This document shows, one piece after another, positions 61,047-64,000 of a stretch of DNA of 64,000 nt. The position numbers and the translations under genes were made by a program. The DNA comes from Phalacrocorax aristotelis. Taxonomy: Eukaryota > Chordata > Aves > Suliformes > Phalacrocoracidae. Each line of letters starts with the position of its first letter. The stretch's first letter is position 1. Location of the stretch: positions 41,475,691 to 41,539,690 of the forward strand of contig NC_134278.1 of the NCBI RefSeq assembly GCF_949628215.1. The letters are read 5' to 3'. Below the pieces are notes generated by a model, which was not told the DNA's origin, ran no database searches, and worked only from the letters and a program-made list of their open reading frames with translations.

Positions 61047-64000
61047 CTTCAAATCTTTTGCGGTAAGAAGCAGAAGACAGTCTTACACATTGCTCATCAA
61101 AACACTGACGGCGGGTTCCGGTTTTCATGGAGTTATAGCTTCTACACTACATAGTCAGCATAAGCCATGTTAAATTGTCACTTAGATGCAATTTAACCAC
61201 TTTCCACTTCGATGCTTCTAATACAAGGAGAGGGCCTAGAGTCCAATCTGTCTATCTGCTTTTTTTCTGCTACTCAGATGAGAAGGCCCTTTAAAAAAGT
61301 AAAGTGCAAAAAGCTATTAAGCAAGACAGAGTTTCAGTAGCACCCTGTTGAGAACTGACAGAAGTTGCCTGGCAGCTTTTACCCTTTAATGACAATGACG
61401 CTATCTTTCAGGGGAGATCTTGTAGAGAAATACAGGGAGTTTGCAAGGCAATGTCATTACTCTTGGAAGTCACACTCTTCTGGCGTGCTGCCTTTGGGGA
61501 TCATTATGTACAGGACTGGTACTAGTATTTTAAAATATGACTTCTGTAGGCATTCTACCTGTTGCTTCCTGTTTACATCACATGATATTTTAAAGTAAAG
61601 GTGCTTTTATATGTAATTTAGTCAATGTTTTGGCAAACACACTGTTACCGCTAGCACTGCTACACCATTTTATGAATACCAGTTTCAATGCACGGATATG
61701 CTGGTGCATCATAAAGATGTTGAACCTGGGCATTACAGCTTGCATCTCCTTCTGGTATTTCCCAATTCCTATATTCACTATTTAGCCTTGGTTGTCAAGG
61801 GCACTCAGCACTGATTTGATTTGTTCTAATTGGATTTCCAGGAGTCAATCATCATGTATTAATATTTACATGAAAGAAAAAATATGTATGATTAGAGTTA
61901 TCTGTGCGACAGGAGCATTCAAAAATTAGTGAACCTATCTAAGAAAAAAAAAACTTAAAAGAAATTGTATTTAAAAATTCCCACTGAAGCACACAAAATC
62001 AGCCATGTCTGATTAACAGTGACTTGCAACAGTAATGTGGAGAAAGGACAGACACTTTTAAACACAACAGTACATGCACATGCACAAACGTTTTTTGAAC
62101 TGCCAAAACGTGGTGTGTTCTAACCTGGAGCATACTAAGCTGGATAGCTAAATGGAGGAAAACCATAGTGGAATTGACACTGTTCTTCAGTTTTCTTTGA
62201 TAGCTTTCCCAAATTATCATTTTTACCTCCATATTGCCTTGGATGTTTTCTTTTTCCTTTCTTCCATACCATTCTACCGGAAGTTGTCTGTAGCATTCTT
62301 TGCATTAGCTCAGTGAGAGAGGTGCATCAACTTACCAACTCAATATTGAAAATATCACTTTCTGTACCTCAACCACCATTCTAGCAATCTCCAATCAAAC
62401 ACATACCCACACTCTGTGCTAAGATAGCAGGACAACTGCAGCTGCCCACAGCCACCACAGCTTTCTTAGCTGAAAGAAAATCTGAGAGCTGCATAAAATC
62501 AATCCGCCTGATACTGCAAAAGCCTGCAAGCCAGCTGCATCCTGTGAGTCATGACACTGAAAGCACCCAACAGATCTAAGAGTACATTTATGGATGCTTG
62601 ACTTTTAGCCAGTGCTGAGATTTTATTTTTTGAGCAATATTATCAATGCCATTTCCACACCAAACTTGAATCTCTAACTTATGATTAGGGACAACTAAAT
62701 GTTATAGAAGTTACCTCTCAGAATGTATTGCATCCTCTTGATCAAAGCATGAAGACTAGGCGGTAGATAGTAGTTGGCCAGATCATGATCAAGTGATTCT
62801 TTCCAAGCAAGTACAAAACTGCATCCCTCAGAGAGAACAGGAAATTCTTCTTAGGACCTGCTTTTTGGAGGAGAGGCTACTTTGGACCCTTAAGAAAGAA
62901 TTCATTCAATCCTTCACTGAAAACCCTCAGGAACCAGCTCAGTAGCATACTGAATACAAAATGCATGGTTAGCATGAGGATTCCTCGACTTTACTTCAAA
63001 CCAGACCAGCTATATATATAAAAGAAATGCCCTTCCCATTGGTAGGGTTTGTACAAACCAACCATGCTTGGCCACCATGCAAACTAACGGGGATATTTAA
63101 GACGTCCTCATCTGGAATTGGTGGAGGTGAAGAGCCGGTTCTTCATTTCATGTCCAACTGTGGCATAAAACCTTGAAAAATTATTTATGCTCCAGCTGTT
63201 TAGTTTTACACCCAAACCACTCACTCTTCATACTCTAGCCAGTTTCTTGGTCATTGCATCATCCAAAGTTATCCATTATTCAGGTTGGGAAGCAAAAATG
63301 AGAGAAACAGAAATCCTGGAAAACTTACTGGGCTAAAGACTTCTCAAGAAGCTCTGATCCATTGGGAAAAATACCTTTTCCTTCAGCCACTGCTAGTGAA
63401 ATTTTAGGTTCTAAGGACAGACCACCAAAACTGGATCTTCATTACATCAGGGAAAGCACATGAGAAAGCATAGGAGGAGTCATTCCATGATGTAAGAGTA
63501 ATTTCCAACTGGTTTCAGTCCACCTAAACACAACGACAAGAGCACTGCCAACTATATGGGTGAGCTAATCTCAACTCGATGGAGACCTGGGATAAATAAC
63601 ATTAGGAAACTCTACATTGACAGTGGAATCCAGCATCTACATACAGCGGAAAACATGCTAACTGCAAGCCTCCAAAACCTTGGTACTGAGGAATGCAGGC
63701 AACATGCTTGGAAGTGATAGCGAACAATTTGTTCACTGATAACTGGCTCGAAGCTAATAATTTCCAAGGCTCATTTAGAGGATACATCTTAGAGAATATG
63801 TGTTATCTTATCGTCTAAGAGATATCATGTGTACACATATAGTTCTATCCTAAGTTTTGCATCTCTCGCCACATTTTAACTTTTATGTAAGAAGAGGTAC
63901 AGCTTGGAGCAAAGGGGTACCTTCTGCATGGGCCCAGGCTGCCAGCATCCCTTAGGCAAGCTGGCCTTAAATGGCTGCTTTTCACATGTAAATCAGTGAA
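61047..64000. other. Intergenic downstream of GJA10, nothing recognised
   Basis: AT-rich sequence with only short chance-like open frames. By the known vertebrate order the next gene would be BACH2, of which I see no exon. Confidence 0.45.

Overview
The window reads as nuclear DNA of a bird. The evidence is compact split vertebrate genes, a 3'-terminal CR1 LINE fragment, and a solo LTR whose ends and interior read like the TguLTR5-type LTRs I know from zebra finch and other neoavian genomes. The last point argues for a non-galliform bird. The gene order MDN1 - CASP8AP2 - GJA10 is the one I know from human 6q15 and chicken chromosome 3.

Layout. From 25,363 down to 885 on the minus strand lie the first 17 coding exons of MDN1 (midasin). 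They join in one continuous frame into about 809 N-terminal residues, through the Walker A motifs of AAA modules 1 and 2; the remaining exons lie beyond base 1. A CpG island of about 2.3 kb (roughly 25.0-27.3 kb) separates the divergent MDN1 and CASP8AP2 genes. It carries two head-to-head ZNF143/THAP11-type (SBS) sites near 25.6 kb. A sense-oriented solo LTR lies 315 bp inside MDN1 intron 1.

From 27,821 to 47,509 on the plus strand is the complete coding sequence of CASP8AP2 (FLASH), nine coding exons giving 2,023 residues, with a 3' UTR to about 50.2 kb. FLASH acts in histone pre-mRNA 3' processing with U7 snRNP and NPAT. Midasin remodels pre-60S ribosomes. Both are growth-linked nuclear proteins, so a shared promoter region would make sense, though co-regulation is inference.

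From 50.5 to 58.8 kb is an intergenic stretch with a CR1 fragment, a solo LTR with perfect 5-bp target duplication, microsatellites and palindromes. At 56,875-57,895 on the minus strand I find three open segments whose splice sites and phases fit together into a 156-residue protein that I do not recognise. This is the best candidate for something undescribed. From 58,809 to 60,335 (+) lies the single-exon coding sequence of GJA10, an alpha connexin of the Cx62/Cx57 type, whose C-terminal half turns abruptly very GC-rich. The last 3.7 kb holds its probable 3' UTR and otherwise nothing I can name.

All exon boundaries were placed by eye from splice signals, reading phase and remembered human protein sequences; no search was run.
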